From positions 2,940,486-3,004,485 of the forward strand of contig CM038721.1 of NCBI GenBank assembly GCA_021613375.1: 64,000 nucleotides of DNA. Direction: 5' to 3'. A program made the position numbers and the translations under genes. Below, one piece after another: positions 1 through 13,135 of the stretch. This DNA is from Megaleporinus macrocephalus. Its lineage: Eukaryota > Chordata > Actinopteri > Characiformes > Anostomidae. The notes beneath the pieces are model-generated. The model had not been told where the DNA came from, searched no databases, and saw only the letters and a program-made list of their open reading frames with translations. How positions within the stretch are numbered: position 1 is the stretch's first letter; every line of letters starts with the position of its first letter.

Positions 1-1496
1 CGGCTGCTGTACTATGTTTTACATTCAAACCTCAAAATGAGATTTATAGAAAACAATTTAATTTAAACTACAGCCGCAGTATTGTTTACAATTAGATATT
101 TTTTGGACTTGGAGATACTTCTTCATGCTCATACTTCATACTTTTAGGGTTTTATTTACTTTCTAGTCCTCTTCTCTGAGAATTCTCCTCATGTTTAATC
201 CCACTGTATTGTTCAGACACTAAACTAATTTTTGGGTTTTATAAAAAGCATTTCCTCGATTCCTTTGAATTGAACTGAACTGATCATTTGCCCCTTACAC
301 GAGGCACGGCATCCATGTCAGAGAATCCATGCCCACAGTGCCCGCCGTCTCCGACCTTGGCATGCTATGTTGGCACCATCTGGTGGCAGCAAAGTCCCTC
401 AAAGTCTACAGCTGCTTCATGCAGGACATGTTGTACCTTCTTTGTTCAATAAACATCTCGCATCTCCACACAGAATCATTATTCCCGTAAATGATCGTCT
501 TCTCACACATATCCACGATTTCATATGCTCGGCTTCCCAGTAACAAACCGGAGGTCCGTTCCCAGGGGTCCAAAAATGACCGACCGAAAAAAAAAAGAAA
601 AAGCGCTTTCTTTTCTCCGCTAGGCCATTCTCAGCGAAGCCCATTGTTTTAGGTTATTGCCGGTTCAGCTGGGCTTTGAGCTGCTGAAGGGGATGCGTAG
701 GGCCCTGCGTGTTGCGTAAGAGAACAAGGCGCCAGTCAGGAGGCAGGGGCCACCTCACCACCTCGGAAAAGCTTCCTCTAAGCTTTGTGCAGCAAAACAA
801 AGCACAAACATTTCCCTTCGCGTCGCCCGCTTTGACCATTCAGAACTCCCAATTAACACTGAATGTCCTTGGTGAGATCAAAATGCGTGCAATTATCTGC
901 TGGGACTTTGAAGGCGCGGGCTCCCATCACTTCGACTGGCTGCACATTAGCGAGGGAGGAAAAAAAAAGCGAGGGAGGAAAATGGTGGGCCCGTCCGAGG
1001 CACAATGGAACGGGACAGCGGACAGTGTTTCGTGTGGTCCCTTCCGTCGAGCGACACAGTCATAATGAGAGTCCCGCTTAGAGGCTTGGGTCATTTCACA
1101 CACATTCCAGCGCACAATGCTGCCAGGGGCACTGCTAATGCCGCTCCGAGGGTTTGGCCGCTTTCATCCGGGAACAGAGGGCGATGCCAGGCAAATTTGC
1201 TCGTCCTTACAAACGCGGTCTTCTTCTGGACACTGGGACACTAATAGAACTGCCACGTATGAACAAACGAATAAACCCATAAACACATCCAGCCGTACAC
1301 AAAAGGTGCTCTACAGGAACAAAGAAAATACAGCAGATTAACTGCACAACGTCTGCTTTATTTTTAAAAATATTACCATTCGGAAAAATCCCATGTGCTC
1401 TTTACATGGGAAAGCGAACTGAAATGGTTCATAGGACCCGATCTATATCTATTCAATCTTTAAATTTCCTTAAAAATGCATATCTAGTTATAATTT
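1..1496. other. Gene-free flank, nothing recognised
   Basis: About 1.5 kb with no exon, RNA gene or repeat family that I recognise. The first 600 bases are AT-rich; roughly 650-1250 is richer in GC and CpG and contains short A-runs. The open frames here are short, overlap on both strands and show no family resemblance, so they are treated as chance. Confidence 0.6.
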
Positions 1497-1497
1497 C

Positions 1498-4400
1498 TAA
1501 AGGAATGAAGGGATGAAGGAACAGTGTTGGTGATGATGGTAAAGAAATGAATGGATGAAGGAACAGTGCTGGTGATGATTAAGAAATGAAGGGATGAAGG
1601 AACAGTGTTGGTGATGATGGTAAAGAAATGAATGGATGAAGGAACAGTGTTGGTGATGATTAAGGAATGAAGGGATGAAGGAACAGTGTTGGTGAAGATA
1701 AAGGAATGAATGGATAAAGGAACAGTGTTGGTGGTGATAAAGGAATGAAGCGATGAAGGAAAAGTGTAAGTGATGATAAAGGAATGAAGGGATGAAGGAA
1801 CAGTGTTGGTGATAAAGGAATAAAGGGATGAAGGAACAGTGTTGGTGATGATAAAGGAATGAAGGGATGAAGGAACAGTGTTGGTGATGATAAAGGAATG
1901 AAGGGATGAAGTAACAGTGTTGGTGATGATAAAGGAATGAAGGGATGAAGGAACAGTGTAAGTGATGATAAAGGAATGAAGGGATGAACGAACAGTGTTG
2001 GTGATAAAGGAATGAAGGGATGAAGGAACAGTGTTGGTGATGATAAAGGAATGAAGGGATGAAGGAACAGTGTTGGTGATGATAAAGGAATGAAGGGATG
2101 AAGGAACAGTGTTGGTGATGATAAAGGAATGAAGGGATGAAGGAACAGTGTTGGTGATGATAAAAGTAATGAAGGGATGAAGGAACAGTGTTGGTGATGA
2201 TAAAGGAATGAAGGGATAAAGGAACAGTGTTGGTGATGATAAAGGAATGAAGGGATGTAGGAACAGTGTTGGTGATGATGGTAAAGGAATGAAGAGATGA
2301 AGGAACAGTGTTGGTGATGATAAAGGAATGAAGGGATGAAGAAACAGTGTTGGTGATGATAAAAGTAATGAAGGGATGAAGGAACAGTGTTGGTGATGAT
2401 AAAGGAATGAAGGGATGAAGGAACAGTGTTGGTGATGATGGTAAAGAAATGAATGGATGAAGGAACAGTGTTGGTGATGATAAAGGAATGAAGGGATGAA
2501 GGAACAGTGTTGGTGATGATAAGGAATGAAGGGATGAAGGAACAGTGTAAGTGATGATAAAGGAATGAAGGGATGAAGGAACAGTGTTGGTGATGATAAA
2601 GGAATGAATGGATAAAGGAACAGTGTTGGTGGTGATAAAGGAATGAAGGGATGAAGGAACAGTGTTGGTGATGATAAAGGAATGAAGGGATGAAGGAACA
2701 GTGTTGGTGATGATAAAGGAATGAAGGGATGAAGGAACAGTGTTGGTGATGATAAAGTAATGAAGGGATGAAGGAACAGTGTTGGTGATGATAAAGGAAT
2801 GAAGGGATAAAGGAACAGTGTTGGTGATGATAAAGGAATGAAGGGATGTAGGAACAGTGTTGGTGATGATGGTAAAGGAATGAAGAGATGAAGGAACAGT
2901 GTTGGTGATGATAAAGGAATGAAGGGATGAAGGAACAGTGTTGGTGATGATAAAGGTAATGAAGGGATGAAGGAACAGTGTTGGTGATGATAAAGGAATG
3001 AAGGGATAAAGGAACAGTGTTGGTGATGATAAAGGAATGAAGGGATGTAGGAACAGTGTTGGTGATGATGGTAAAGGAATGAAGGGATGAAGGAACAGTG
3101 TTGCAGCTTGTGCTGATAAAGGAATGAATGGATGAAGGAACAGTGTTGGTGATGATGGTAAAGGAATGAATGGATGAAGGATCAGTGTTGCACCCTGTGC
3201 TGATAAAGGAATGAATGGATGAAGGAACAGTGTTGGTGATGATAAAGGAATGAAGGAATGAACAAACAGTGTTGGTGATGATAAATGAATGAATGGATGA
3301 AGGAACAATGATGGTTGATGATGCAGGAATGAAGGGATGTAGGAACAGTGTTGGTGATGATGGTAAAGGAATGAATGGATGAAGGAACAGTGTTGGTGAT
3401 GATAAGGGAATGAAGGGATGTAGGAACAGTGTTGGGGATGATGGTAAAGGAATGAAGGGATGAAGGAACAATGTTGCAGCTTGTGCTGATAAAGGAATGA
3501 AGGGATGAAGGAACAGTGCTGGTGATGATAAAGGAATGAAGGGATGAAGGAACAGTGCTGGTGATGATAAAGGAATGAATGGATGAAGGAACAGTGCTGG
3601 TGATGATAAAGGAATGAATGGATGGAGGAACAGTGCTGGTGATGATTAAGGAATGAAGGGACGAAGGAACAGTGCTGGTGATGATATAGGAATGAATGGA
3701 TGAAGGAACAGTGTTGGTGATGATAAAGGAATGAAGGGATGAAGGAACAGTGTTGGTAATGATGGGAAAGGAATGAATGGATGAAGGAACAGTGTTGCAC
3801 CCTGTGCTGATAAAGGAATTAATGGACGAAGGAACAGTGCTGGTGATGATAAAGGAATGAATGGACAAAGGAACAGTGCTGGTGATGATAAAGGAATGAA
3901 TGGATAAAGGAACAGTGTTGGTGATGATAAGGGAATGAAGGGATGTAGGAACAGTGTTGGTGATGATTGTAAAGGAATGAAGGGCTGAAGGAACAGTGTT
4001 GCAGCTTGTGCTGATAAAGGAATGAAGGGATGAAGGAACAGTGCTGGTGATGATAAAGGAATGAATGGATGAAGGAACAGTGCTGGTGATGATAAAGGAA
4101 TGAATGGATGAAGGAACAGTGCTGGTGATGATAAAGGAATGAAGGGATGAAGGAACAGTGCTGGTGATGATAAAGGAATGAAGGGATGAAGGAACAGTGC
4201 TGGTGATGATAAAGGAATGAATGGATGAAGGAACAGTGCTGGTGATGATAAGGGAATGAAGGGATGTAGGAACAGTGCTGGTGATGATAAAGGAATGAAT
4301 GGATGAAGGAACAGTGCTGGTGATGATGGTAAAGGAATGAAGGGATGTAGGAACAGTATTGGTGATGATGATAAAGGAATGAATGGATGAAGGAACAGTG

Positions 4401-7400
4401 CTGGTGATGATAGAGGAATGAATGGATGAAGGAACAGTGCTGGTGATGATGGTAAAGGAATGAAGGGATGTAGGAACAGTATTGGTGATGATGATAAAGG
4501 AATGAATGGATGAAGGAACAGTGCTGGTGATGATAAAGGAATGAAGGGATGAAGGAACAGTGTTGGTGATGATAAAGGAATGAAGGGATGAAGGAACAGT
4601 GTTGGTGATGATGGTAAAGAAATGAATGGATGAAGGAACAGTGTTGGTGATGATAAAGGAATGAAGGGATGAAGGAACAGTGTTGGTGATGATAAAGGAA
4701 TGAAGGGATGAAGGAACAGTGTAAGTGATGATAAAGGAATGAAGGGATGAAGGAACAGTGTTGGTGATGATAAAGGAATGAATGGATAAAGGAACAGTGT
4801 TGGTGGTGATAAAGGAATGAAGGGATGAAGGAACAGTGTTGGTGATGATAAAGGAATGAAGGGATGAAGGAACAGTGTTGGTGATGATAAAGGAATGAAG
4901 GGATGAAGGAACAGTGTTGGTGATGATAAAAGTAATGAAGGGATGAAGGAACAGTGTTGGTGATGATAAAGGAATGAAGGGATAAAGGAACAGTGTTGGT
5001 GATGATAAAGGAATGAAGGGATGTAGGAACAGTGTTGGTGATGATGGTAAAGGAATGAAGAGATGAAGGAACAGTGTTGGTGATGATAAAGGAATGAAGG
5101 GATGAAGGAACAGTGTTGGTGATGATAAAGGTAATGAAGGGATGAAGGAACAGTGTTGGTGATGATAAAGGAATGAAGGGATAAAGGAACAGTGTTGGTG
5201 ATGATAAAGGAATGAAGGGATGTAGGAACAGTGTTGGTGATGATGGTAAAGGAATGAAGGGATGAAGGAACAGTGTTGCAGCTTGTGCTGATAAAGGAAT
5301 GAATGGATGAAGGAACAGTGTTGGTGATGATGGTAAAGGAATGAATGGATGAAGGATCAGTGTTGCACCCTGTGCTGATAAAGGAATGAATGGATGAAGG
5401 AACAGTGTTGGTGATGATAAAGGAATGAAGGAATGAACAAACAGTGTTGGTGATGATAAATGAATGAATGGATGAAGGAACAATGATGGTTGATGATGCA
5501 GGAATGAAGGGATGTAGGAACAGTGTTGGTGATGATGGTAAAGGAATGAATGGATGAAGGAACAGTGTTGGTGATGATAAGGGAATGAAGGGATGTAGGA
5601 ACAGTGTTGGGGATGATGGTAAAGGAATGAAGGGATGAAGGAACAATGTTGCAGCTTGTGCTGATAAAGGAATGAAGGGATGAAGGAACAGTGCTGGTGA
5701 TGATAAAGGAATGAAGGGATGAAGGAACAGTGCTGGTGATGATAAAGGAATGAATGGATAAAGGAACAGTGTTGGTGATGATAAGGGAATGAAGGGATGT
5801 AGGAACAGTGTTGGTGATGATTGTAAAGGAATGAAGGGCTGAAGGAACAGTGTTGCAGCTTGTGCTGATAAAGGAATGAAGGGATGAAGGAACAGTGCTG
5901 GTGATGATAAAGGAATGAATGGATGAAGGAACAGTGCTGGTGATGATAAAGGAATGAATGGATGAAGGAACAGTGCTGGTGATGATAAAGGAATGAAGGA
6001 TGAAGGAACAGTGCTGGTGATGATAAAGGAATGAAGGGATGAAGGAACAGTGCTGGTGATGATAAAGGAATGAATGGATGAAGGAACAGTGCTGGTGATG
6101 ATAAGGGAATGAAGGGATGTAGGAACAGTGCTGGTGATGATAAAGGAATGAATGGATGAAGGAACAGTGCTGGTGATGATGGTAAAGGAATGAAGGGATG
6201 TAGGAACAGTATTGGTGATGATGATAAAGGAATGAATGGATGAAGGAACAGTGCTGGTGATGATAGAGGAATGAATGGATGAAGGAACAGTGCTGGTGAT
6301 GATGGTAAAGGAATGAAGGGATGTAGGAACAGTATTGGTGATGATGATAAAGGAATGAATGGATGAAGGAACAGTGCTGGTGATGATAAAGGAATGAATG
6401 GATGGAGGAACAGTGCTGGTGATGATTAAGGAATGAAGGGACGAAGGAACAGTGCTGGTGATGATATAGGAATGAATGGATGAAGGAACAGTGTTGGTGA
6501 TGATAAAGGAATGAAGGGATGAAGGAACAGTGTTGGTAATGATGGGAAAGGAATGAATGGATGAAGGAACAGTGTTGCACCCTGTGCTGATAAAGGAATT
6601 AATGGATGAAGGAACAGTGCTGGTGATGATAAAGGAATGAATGGATAAAGGAACAGTGCTGGTGATGATAAAGGAATGAATGGATGAAGGAACAGTGTTG
6701 GTGATGATAAGGGAATGAAGGGATGTAGGAACAGTGTTGGTGATGATTGTAAAGGAATGAAGGGCTGAAGGAACAGTGTTGCAGCTTGTGCTGATAAAGG
6801 AATGAAGGGATGAAGGAACAGTGCTGGTGATGATAAAGGAATGAATGGATGAAGGAACAGTGCTGGTGATGATAAAGGAATGAATGGATGAAGGAACAGT
6901 GCTGGTGATGATAAAGGAATGAATGGATGAAGGAACAGTGCTGGTGATGATAAAGGAATGAATGGATGAAGGAACAGTGCTGGTGATGATAAAGGAATGA
7001 AGGGATGAAGGAACAGTGCTGGTGATGATAAGGGAATGAAGGGATGTAGGAACAGTGCTGGTGATGATAAAGGAATGAATGGATGAAGGAACAGTGCTGG
7101 TGATGATGGTAAAGGAATGAAGGGATGTAGGAACAGTATTGGTGATGATGATAAAGGAATGAATGGATGAAGGAACAGTGCTGGTGATGATAGAGGAATG
7201 AATGGATGAAGGAACAGTGCTGGTGATGATAAAGGAATGAATGGATGAAGGAACAGTGCTGGTGATGGTAAAGGAATGAATGGATGACGGAACAGTGTTG
7301 GTGATGATAAGGGAATGAAGGGATGTAGGAACAGTATTGGTGATGATGGTAAAGGAATAAATGGATGAAGGAACAGTGTTGGTGATGATGATAAAGGAAT

Positions 7401-7590
7401 GAAGGGATGAAGGAACAGTGCTGGTGATGATAAAGGAATGAATGGATGAAGGAACAGTGCTGGTGATGATAAAGGAATGAAGGGATGAAGGAACAGTATT
7501 GATAATGATGGTAAAGGAATGAAGGGATGACGGAACAGTGTTGGTAATGATGGTAAAGGAATGAAGGGATGAACGAACAGTGTTGCATTG
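1498..7590. repeat. 39-bp minisatellite array, about 6.1 kb
   Basis: Tandem array of a 39-bp unit (for example the unit start GGAATGAAGGGATG recurs at 2048 and 2087), about 150 copies. Variants differ by TTGGTG versus CTGGTG, by an extra or missing GAT/GGT triplet, and by two longer forms containing GCAGCTTGTGCTGAT or GCACCCTGTGCTGAT. Higher-order duplication is visible: a rare unit containing ATGATGGTTGATGATGCAGG occurs near 3307 and again 2175 bases later, and the variant GATGATTAAGGAATGAAGGG at 3641 recurs at 6421 (offset 2780). Because 39 is a multiple of three and most indels are triplets, the minus strand stays open for hundreds of codons (13-residue repeat). I read this as non-coding. 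Confidence 0.97.
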
Positions 7591-8714
7591 TGGGGATCAG
7601 TCTGTGCTCTAAAGGTCCCCACAACGTAGGTACGTGATCAGCTTCTGGCCCCCACAGTGTTCCATAAACACAATCACAAACATACAGGCGGTGGAGATGA
7701 ACCTCTCCCTCCTGTTTAATAGCTGGACTGCGAACCAGCGTGGAGCGAATCTCAGGGGCTGCGGAGGCCAAAGCAGGCCGCACTCGGACATCAGCGTTTG
7801 TGGTCTGTTGACGTGATGTGACAGGCCGACTAGAACTCACCAAATCCTGCGTTTTGGGCCATTTTCCTGCCGTACTCATTTACAATGGTTCAGTGGAGAT
7901 TTCTTTATTTCCCCACAGACAATAGTGTCTTTCTTTATGTCTCTCTCTCTCTCTCTCTCTGCCTCTCAAGCAGGCGCGCACACACATACACGCACACACG
8001 CCTGCGCGCGCGCCAGCAGACGCACGCACACTCGCTCACTGTCGCGCGCATTTTGATGGTAATTAATGACATCAGTGAGAAGCGAGGGGAAAGAAAAGCG
8101 AGGTGCGTTTTGTTTGCCTCGCGGACCGTGGGAACCCCGAGGCTCTCGAGGGTGGCGAGTCAGGGGGCTGGAACAATGCTCGCGCTGTCGCCTTTCACCC
8201 AAACACCCCCCCCTTCCACACACACGCACTCCCTGAGATCCCCCCCACCCCAGAAACACTTCTCCCTGTCCTACATTCTCCCTCCGCCTCCTCTTCCTGC
8301 TCCTGACTGCCCCCTGTCTGCCCGCCCCTGCACTACACCACAACACGGCCCCTCATCCCATCCAGCACATGCTAGGTTGTTGAAAATGTGCCTCGTTAGC
8401 TTAGCGCTGGAGCTACCAGTACAATAATGGAGGCTTAGCTTTTAGGCTACATCGCTGTTGAGCAAACTGTTCACCAACATCCTCACACGTTCGAGCTAAA
8501 CCTGGCGGATCACTGGAATTCACAAGCAAGCCAACAAAAGCCCTACTCTCAGAGAATTAGTGAAGTTCTAACACCCAGAACAAGCTAATGGTTGAGAGAC
8601 TCCTCCATTCTTAATCATAACTTATGATAATAGTGAGAACGGCATCTCTAGCATTGCTACTCCAGACATGGAGCACCTTCGTAGCTTGCACGAGACCTCC
8701 GCCATTGTTAGCCT
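7591..8714. other. Gene-free, CpG-rich stretch
   Basis: Follows the minisatellite directly. It contains a (TC)n run at about 7940-7960, a degenerate CA/CGCA tract at 7975-8030, and many CpGs up to about 8170, then C-rich sequence. No exon or RNA gene was recognised. It could hold a regulatory element or an unannotated 5' exon, but nothing in the sequence proves it. Confidence 0.5.
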
Positions 8715-9345
8715 TAAACCAGGAGTGTTTAATTAGAGTCAGTAAGGTCCAGTTAGAGAAGATCTCCTCAGGCCGGTCCGGACCCTCATCATCTATAGCG
8801 TGTGTTCTGCTTCAGTGGTGTATCCTGTTTACTGAAGTAGTCTAGTATCAGCATCTTATACCATCAGCTACTGAAACACCAACACACCACACATACCGTT
8901 CAGTATATTTCAGTATATTTACTGTTTAAATACTGAACTGAATTAATTATTTATAAACTACTAATAAATGTTTTTTACTCACTTCAATAAAAACAAGAGC
9001 TACATTAAACAAACAGAACACTTCTGAAAAAAAGAAAATCTTAAAGTGTTTATTTATAGAGGCAGTAAATATGGCTTTACTCTCCGACGGTACCTTATGT
9101 GTGTGCACAGATCTGATTGGCTGATCTTACAGCGCACGTGATTGGTCTGTGAGGTTACTGCGCTGCAAAGTCTGTATACCATAAAGACTAGAAAAGCTCC
9201 ACCTCTTAAAATAAGCACAGTCAGAATGAAATCCTCCTCAGTAGTTCATCAGTTTGGGTCCACATTGGACAGTGTCTGGGTCCTGACCTGTACCGCAGTC
9301 CTCCTGTTAGTGACCTCTGCCTTAAAAGTTTGAACCTCTGTAATG
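8715..9345 (+). repeat. Dispersed repeat family A, copy 1
   Basis: From AACCAGGAGTGTTTAATTAG through the CAGTATATTTCAGTATATTT motif to GGGTCCACATTGGACA. It recurs in inverted orientation at about 12795-13135 and in the same orientation at about 37735-38600, where the match again reaches the GTTTGGGTCCACATTGGACA end. It has no coding capacity and is probably a non-autonomous transposable element. Exact termini and target-site duplication were not resolved. Confidence 0.8.
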
Positions 9346-11454
9346 TTACTCTAATATATTGTTTCAAGGTTTCCTTTTCTTCCAAAAGTCCAAAATCGCC
9401 AACTAAGTCAGTAGATACCAAACTGGAACCATTATTTACTGCTTGAGTGGTAGACTAGTAGCTGTTTCAGTACACAAGGGTTTAGTAACCACGCGATCTG
9501 AATATTTGTTAAATGTAAACAGGCTGTGTTGTTATATAGCACTGATAAAAGGTCCCAATCAGCTACAACACTAGGCATCATATGTTATAAGCACACTTCC
9601 ACTGCATATGTGAGCTAATGTAAATGTGAACCTCTATAATATCGCTGGCGCTGAGTGCTCTCACCTCCAGAGGCTGCTTAAAAGCTGTGGTGACTGGCAC
9701 ATCTGAGTGACACTGTTGAATATCCTTTAGCATGTCTGATGTGTTTCTTGCACACTTACCCTACAACTGTCACACAGCACCAACACACCACCCTTGTTGG
9801 ATCCACTGGGAACTCAAGTTTTTCCCACACAGCCTATTTGAAAGAAGCAGGCGGGTCTCTTAGCTTTGTTGTCTCATTTGCACTCGTCACCAGTCGGTTT
9901 CAGCTAAGCTTAACATGGCATATTGCTACCTTGCTACCGGCTAACAGGTGGACCTGGCACTTGTGAAATCTGGTTCTGCATCACATTAAGCAACTCTCAT
10001 TCACCGAACTGCAAAATCCTTACTAGGGATGAATGCATGAACCATTGCACTGCTAATAAAGAGGTTAGTTGCTCAATGTGAGTGAGTGAGTGAGTGAGTG
10101 AATGGGTTACGAGCCAGGTCCATGAGGTAAGAACAAAAAGGAAGGGATCAATACACGTATAGTTGCACCCTTGATAAAGGGATCAGTTGCTAAATATGAG
10201 TGAGTGAGTGAGTGAGTGAATGGGTTACAAGCCAGGTACAAAAAGGAAAGAGACCAGTTGTCAGTTGGCCAGTATTAGCCAGATACTTGAGCAGGACTTG
10301 TAAGTGTGCCCAGCCTCTGACGCGATCCCTTCCCTTTCACTCTGTATTTTTAGCTCGGCTCCATCAAGGGCGGCACGTCTCAGCTGTCACTCTGATCTAC
10401 AGTGCGAATTCATCAGTGGCGATGGGAGGAATTGAGCATGTCAATCAACAGCTGGCCATGCTAAGGTTTAGTAATCACCTCTCACATCACCTGATGGTCC
10501 ACAGTAGGAGAGTAGGCCCTTTCCATCCCCCAGCTTTGCTCTTTAATAGCGGGGCCTGCACACTGCAACATGGCACCTATGTAATCACCTCTCACTGCTG
10601 CTTAATGGCACTTCCTTCTGCAGCGCCATGTCAATAGCCATAATTACACCCTTTCAAAGGCTTTGTCACTGAGCCGAACGGGAACAAGTGAGATAGCTGC
10701 TGTAGATGATGTACTGGGATCTTCAAAGTAGTGCTTGTCCATGCCATGGGCAGTTTTTTCCACTAGTTAATCCCACGTTGCTCTTCTAAGGTAAAGAAAT
10801 GGGTCGTATATGGATATAACATTGTATGTATTAGGGCAGGTGCGATATGGACCTTCATGATGGTGCTCTACAGTGAAACCATGTCTGTTCTTTCACATCC
10901 TGGTTGCATTTATAGCGTTTTCATCCAGAGACAAACCCTGACCACCACCCTGGGCACAAGAAGTCCCTCGACTGAGCTGAGCAACGTTTAACTTTACGCA
11001 AATTAGGAGCAAAACCACGTGGCCAGTGATACCTGAGCAGGGTGCTTTGGTACGTGCTTTATCTCCACCACTGTGAAACAGTGTGCAGCTTTTTTCAGTT
11101 CCTAGGTATTTGGTTCTACTAGACGTGGACATGCAGCAAATAGACGCCAGCGATCGCAAAGGCTGGACGCTGTTTTCTTCACACACTGGCTGCACAGATA
11201 GTGATGCTCTATGCAGCCAGCTGACCAGCTGCTCTCAACAGGATTTTCGTTTTTAGCATTTGCCATTTTTTAGCCACAAGCGATTTAGAGGGTGAAGTCA
11301 GCTTTGCAGCTAGGCCCATGTAGGCCGTTTCATAATATATATTTATTATAGTGCTAGTTGCTGCTGGCACATCTATGGACTTGTAGTAGTGAGGGCACAC
11401 CAATACACACAGCATTTGAAGCCTGTAAAAGATGTCGATCACTATCCAAAAACC
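9346..11454. other. Gene-free; short GAGT microsatellites
   Basis: No exon recognised. Two (GAGT)n runs at about 10080-10100 and 10199-10219 are each followed by AATGGGTTAC and GCCAGGT, showing a local duplication of roughly 120 bases. The remainder is unique-looking sequence. Confidence 0.55.
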
Positions 11455-12025
11455 AAGCATCTTCAAAATGGCAACTTTACAGGGGAGGCGCAACAACCTA
11501 CTTCACTTTTAATGTAAGTCAATGGAACCAGATTATTTTTTTAAGCTATTTTTGAGTATTTCTATTGGTCCATTCATCATAAAATTGTCACACAATGTAA
11601 ATAGAAGCTTCTGTGTTTACATCATGCTGAACAATACAATTCGTCAAAAATCGAGATGCATGTTTTGGTGATCACTGTACAAAAAAAATTCTTTAAAACA
11701 ATATTCTTTACTTGTGGCATAAATGTATTCCTTGCCATTTTGGACTATTTCTTCATGATAACATTTGTACACAGTGTGAAGAACATCTGTTCTGCTGTTT
11801 TTGTGTGAGTTGTATTTAAAACTTAGTGTATATATATTGTTGATTTTTATTTTTCTACACCATTTGAACACGACTGCTGCCGTTCACACTGTGTGAATAT
11901 TTCATAATGAATGGACCAATAGAAATGCTCCAAAATGAAAAAGTTCTGGTTTTACTGAATTACATTAAAAGTAAATACTGTTTTTGGCCTCTTCTGGAAA
12001 GTTGCTATTTTGGATATACTTGTTT
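11455..12025. repeat. Palindromic dispersed repeat, family L
   Basis: The left arm (about 11458-11600) is the inverted complement of the right arm (about 11880-12022). Both carry the motif ATGAATGGACCAATAGAAAT and the end motif GTAAAGTTGCTATTTT or a close variant. The middle holds AT-rich sequence and a GAACACGACTGCTG motif. Related single-arm or divergent copies occur at about 19570-19850, 34080-34500 (inverted) and 55880-56060. This fits a MITE or foldback element without coding capacity. Confidence 0.7.
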
Positions 12026-12794
12026 ATCATTGGACATCAACTATACAACAAAAAAAATAAACAAACAAAAAAAAATATATATATATATCCTTGTGTGTTT
12101 CAGTTTTACTTTTTGACTTTCAATGAAGAGTCTGACAGAAACCAGGTCAGACAACAGCTTGTATACATGGTCAGTGTAATCTGATAACTTCAGAAAATCA
12201 GATTTTGTCAGTAATCCAATCAAGGCGTTTACGTGCACTTGTGTAATCAGACAATGGGGAAGAACTCTGAGTCTGCGCGAGTCAGGCAGTAATGGATTCC
12301 CTTTTTACAATCGGCCAGTAAATAAATTTTCACTGAGTAAGTTTTGACGTAAACTCATAGTAAACATAGTGTAAAACTCAAGCTTAATGCTGCAGGTTTG
12401 TCGAGTCACTTTACCTGAAAAAATCTGAACATACATCATCCAGAATGCCAAGAAGCATGCAGTTTTATTGTCACTCTAAAGGTGTTTTCTTGCGCTCATG
12501 TGGTTGCTGCGTGTTGCTGCTTGCTTCTTTCAGCGGTCTGAAAGAAATCAGAGTAAGGGTACACACGCACTGAGAAACCCAACACCTGAGCTACAACCCA
12601 TCTCTTTGTCAGATTTTTAAATGAAAAAAGGATAAAGTGAGGCAGAGAGTAAAGCGAGGCAGAGAAAGAATAGCGTGCTCTAAAAAAAAGAAAGGTCGAC
12701 GACGAAAACAGACTGTTTTAAGAAAGAATGGAGAGGCGTATATGTTTATTCTTCACAGGCGGCTCTAGCAGGTCCAGATGTGAAACTGAGTTAA

Positions 12795-13135
12795 CGAGAA
12801 GACGCTGTTTTATTTACTGCCTCTATAAATAAACACTTTAAGATTCTCTTTTTTTCAGAAGCGTTCTGTTTGTTTAATGTAGCTCTTGTTTTTTATTGAA
12901 GTGAATAAAAACATTTATTATTAGTTTATAAATAATTCATTCAGTTCAGTATTTAAACAGTAAATATACTGAAATATACTGAACGGTATGTGTGATGTGT
13001 TGGTGTTTCAGTAGCTGATGGTATAAGATGCTGATACTAGACTACTTCAGTAAACAGGATACACCACTGAATCAGAACCAGCCTGAGGAGAACTGAATCC
13101 CTACTGGACTCTAATTAAACACCCCTGATCTACAA
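12795..13135 (-). repeat. Dispersed repeat family A, copy 2 (inverted)
   Basis: Reverse complement of the 5' half of the copy at 8715-9345. Landmarks are CTGAACGGTATGTGTG, GTTGGTGTTTCAGTAGCTGA and TCTAATTAAACACCCCTGATC. Copies 1 and 2 therefore form an inverted pair about 3.5 kb apart. Confidence 0.8.

Noticed and set aside
709..1065. Open frame of 118 codons near the left end
   Set aside because: Overlaps other open frames on both strands and has no family resemblance; may be chance in CpG-richer DNA.
1497..3800. Open frame of 767 codons on the minus strand
   Set aside because: Lies wholly in the 39-bp minisatellite; several other minus-strand frames are equally open because the unit is a multiple of three without stops. 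The low-complexity 13-residue repeat has no family resemblance and no promoter or splice context.
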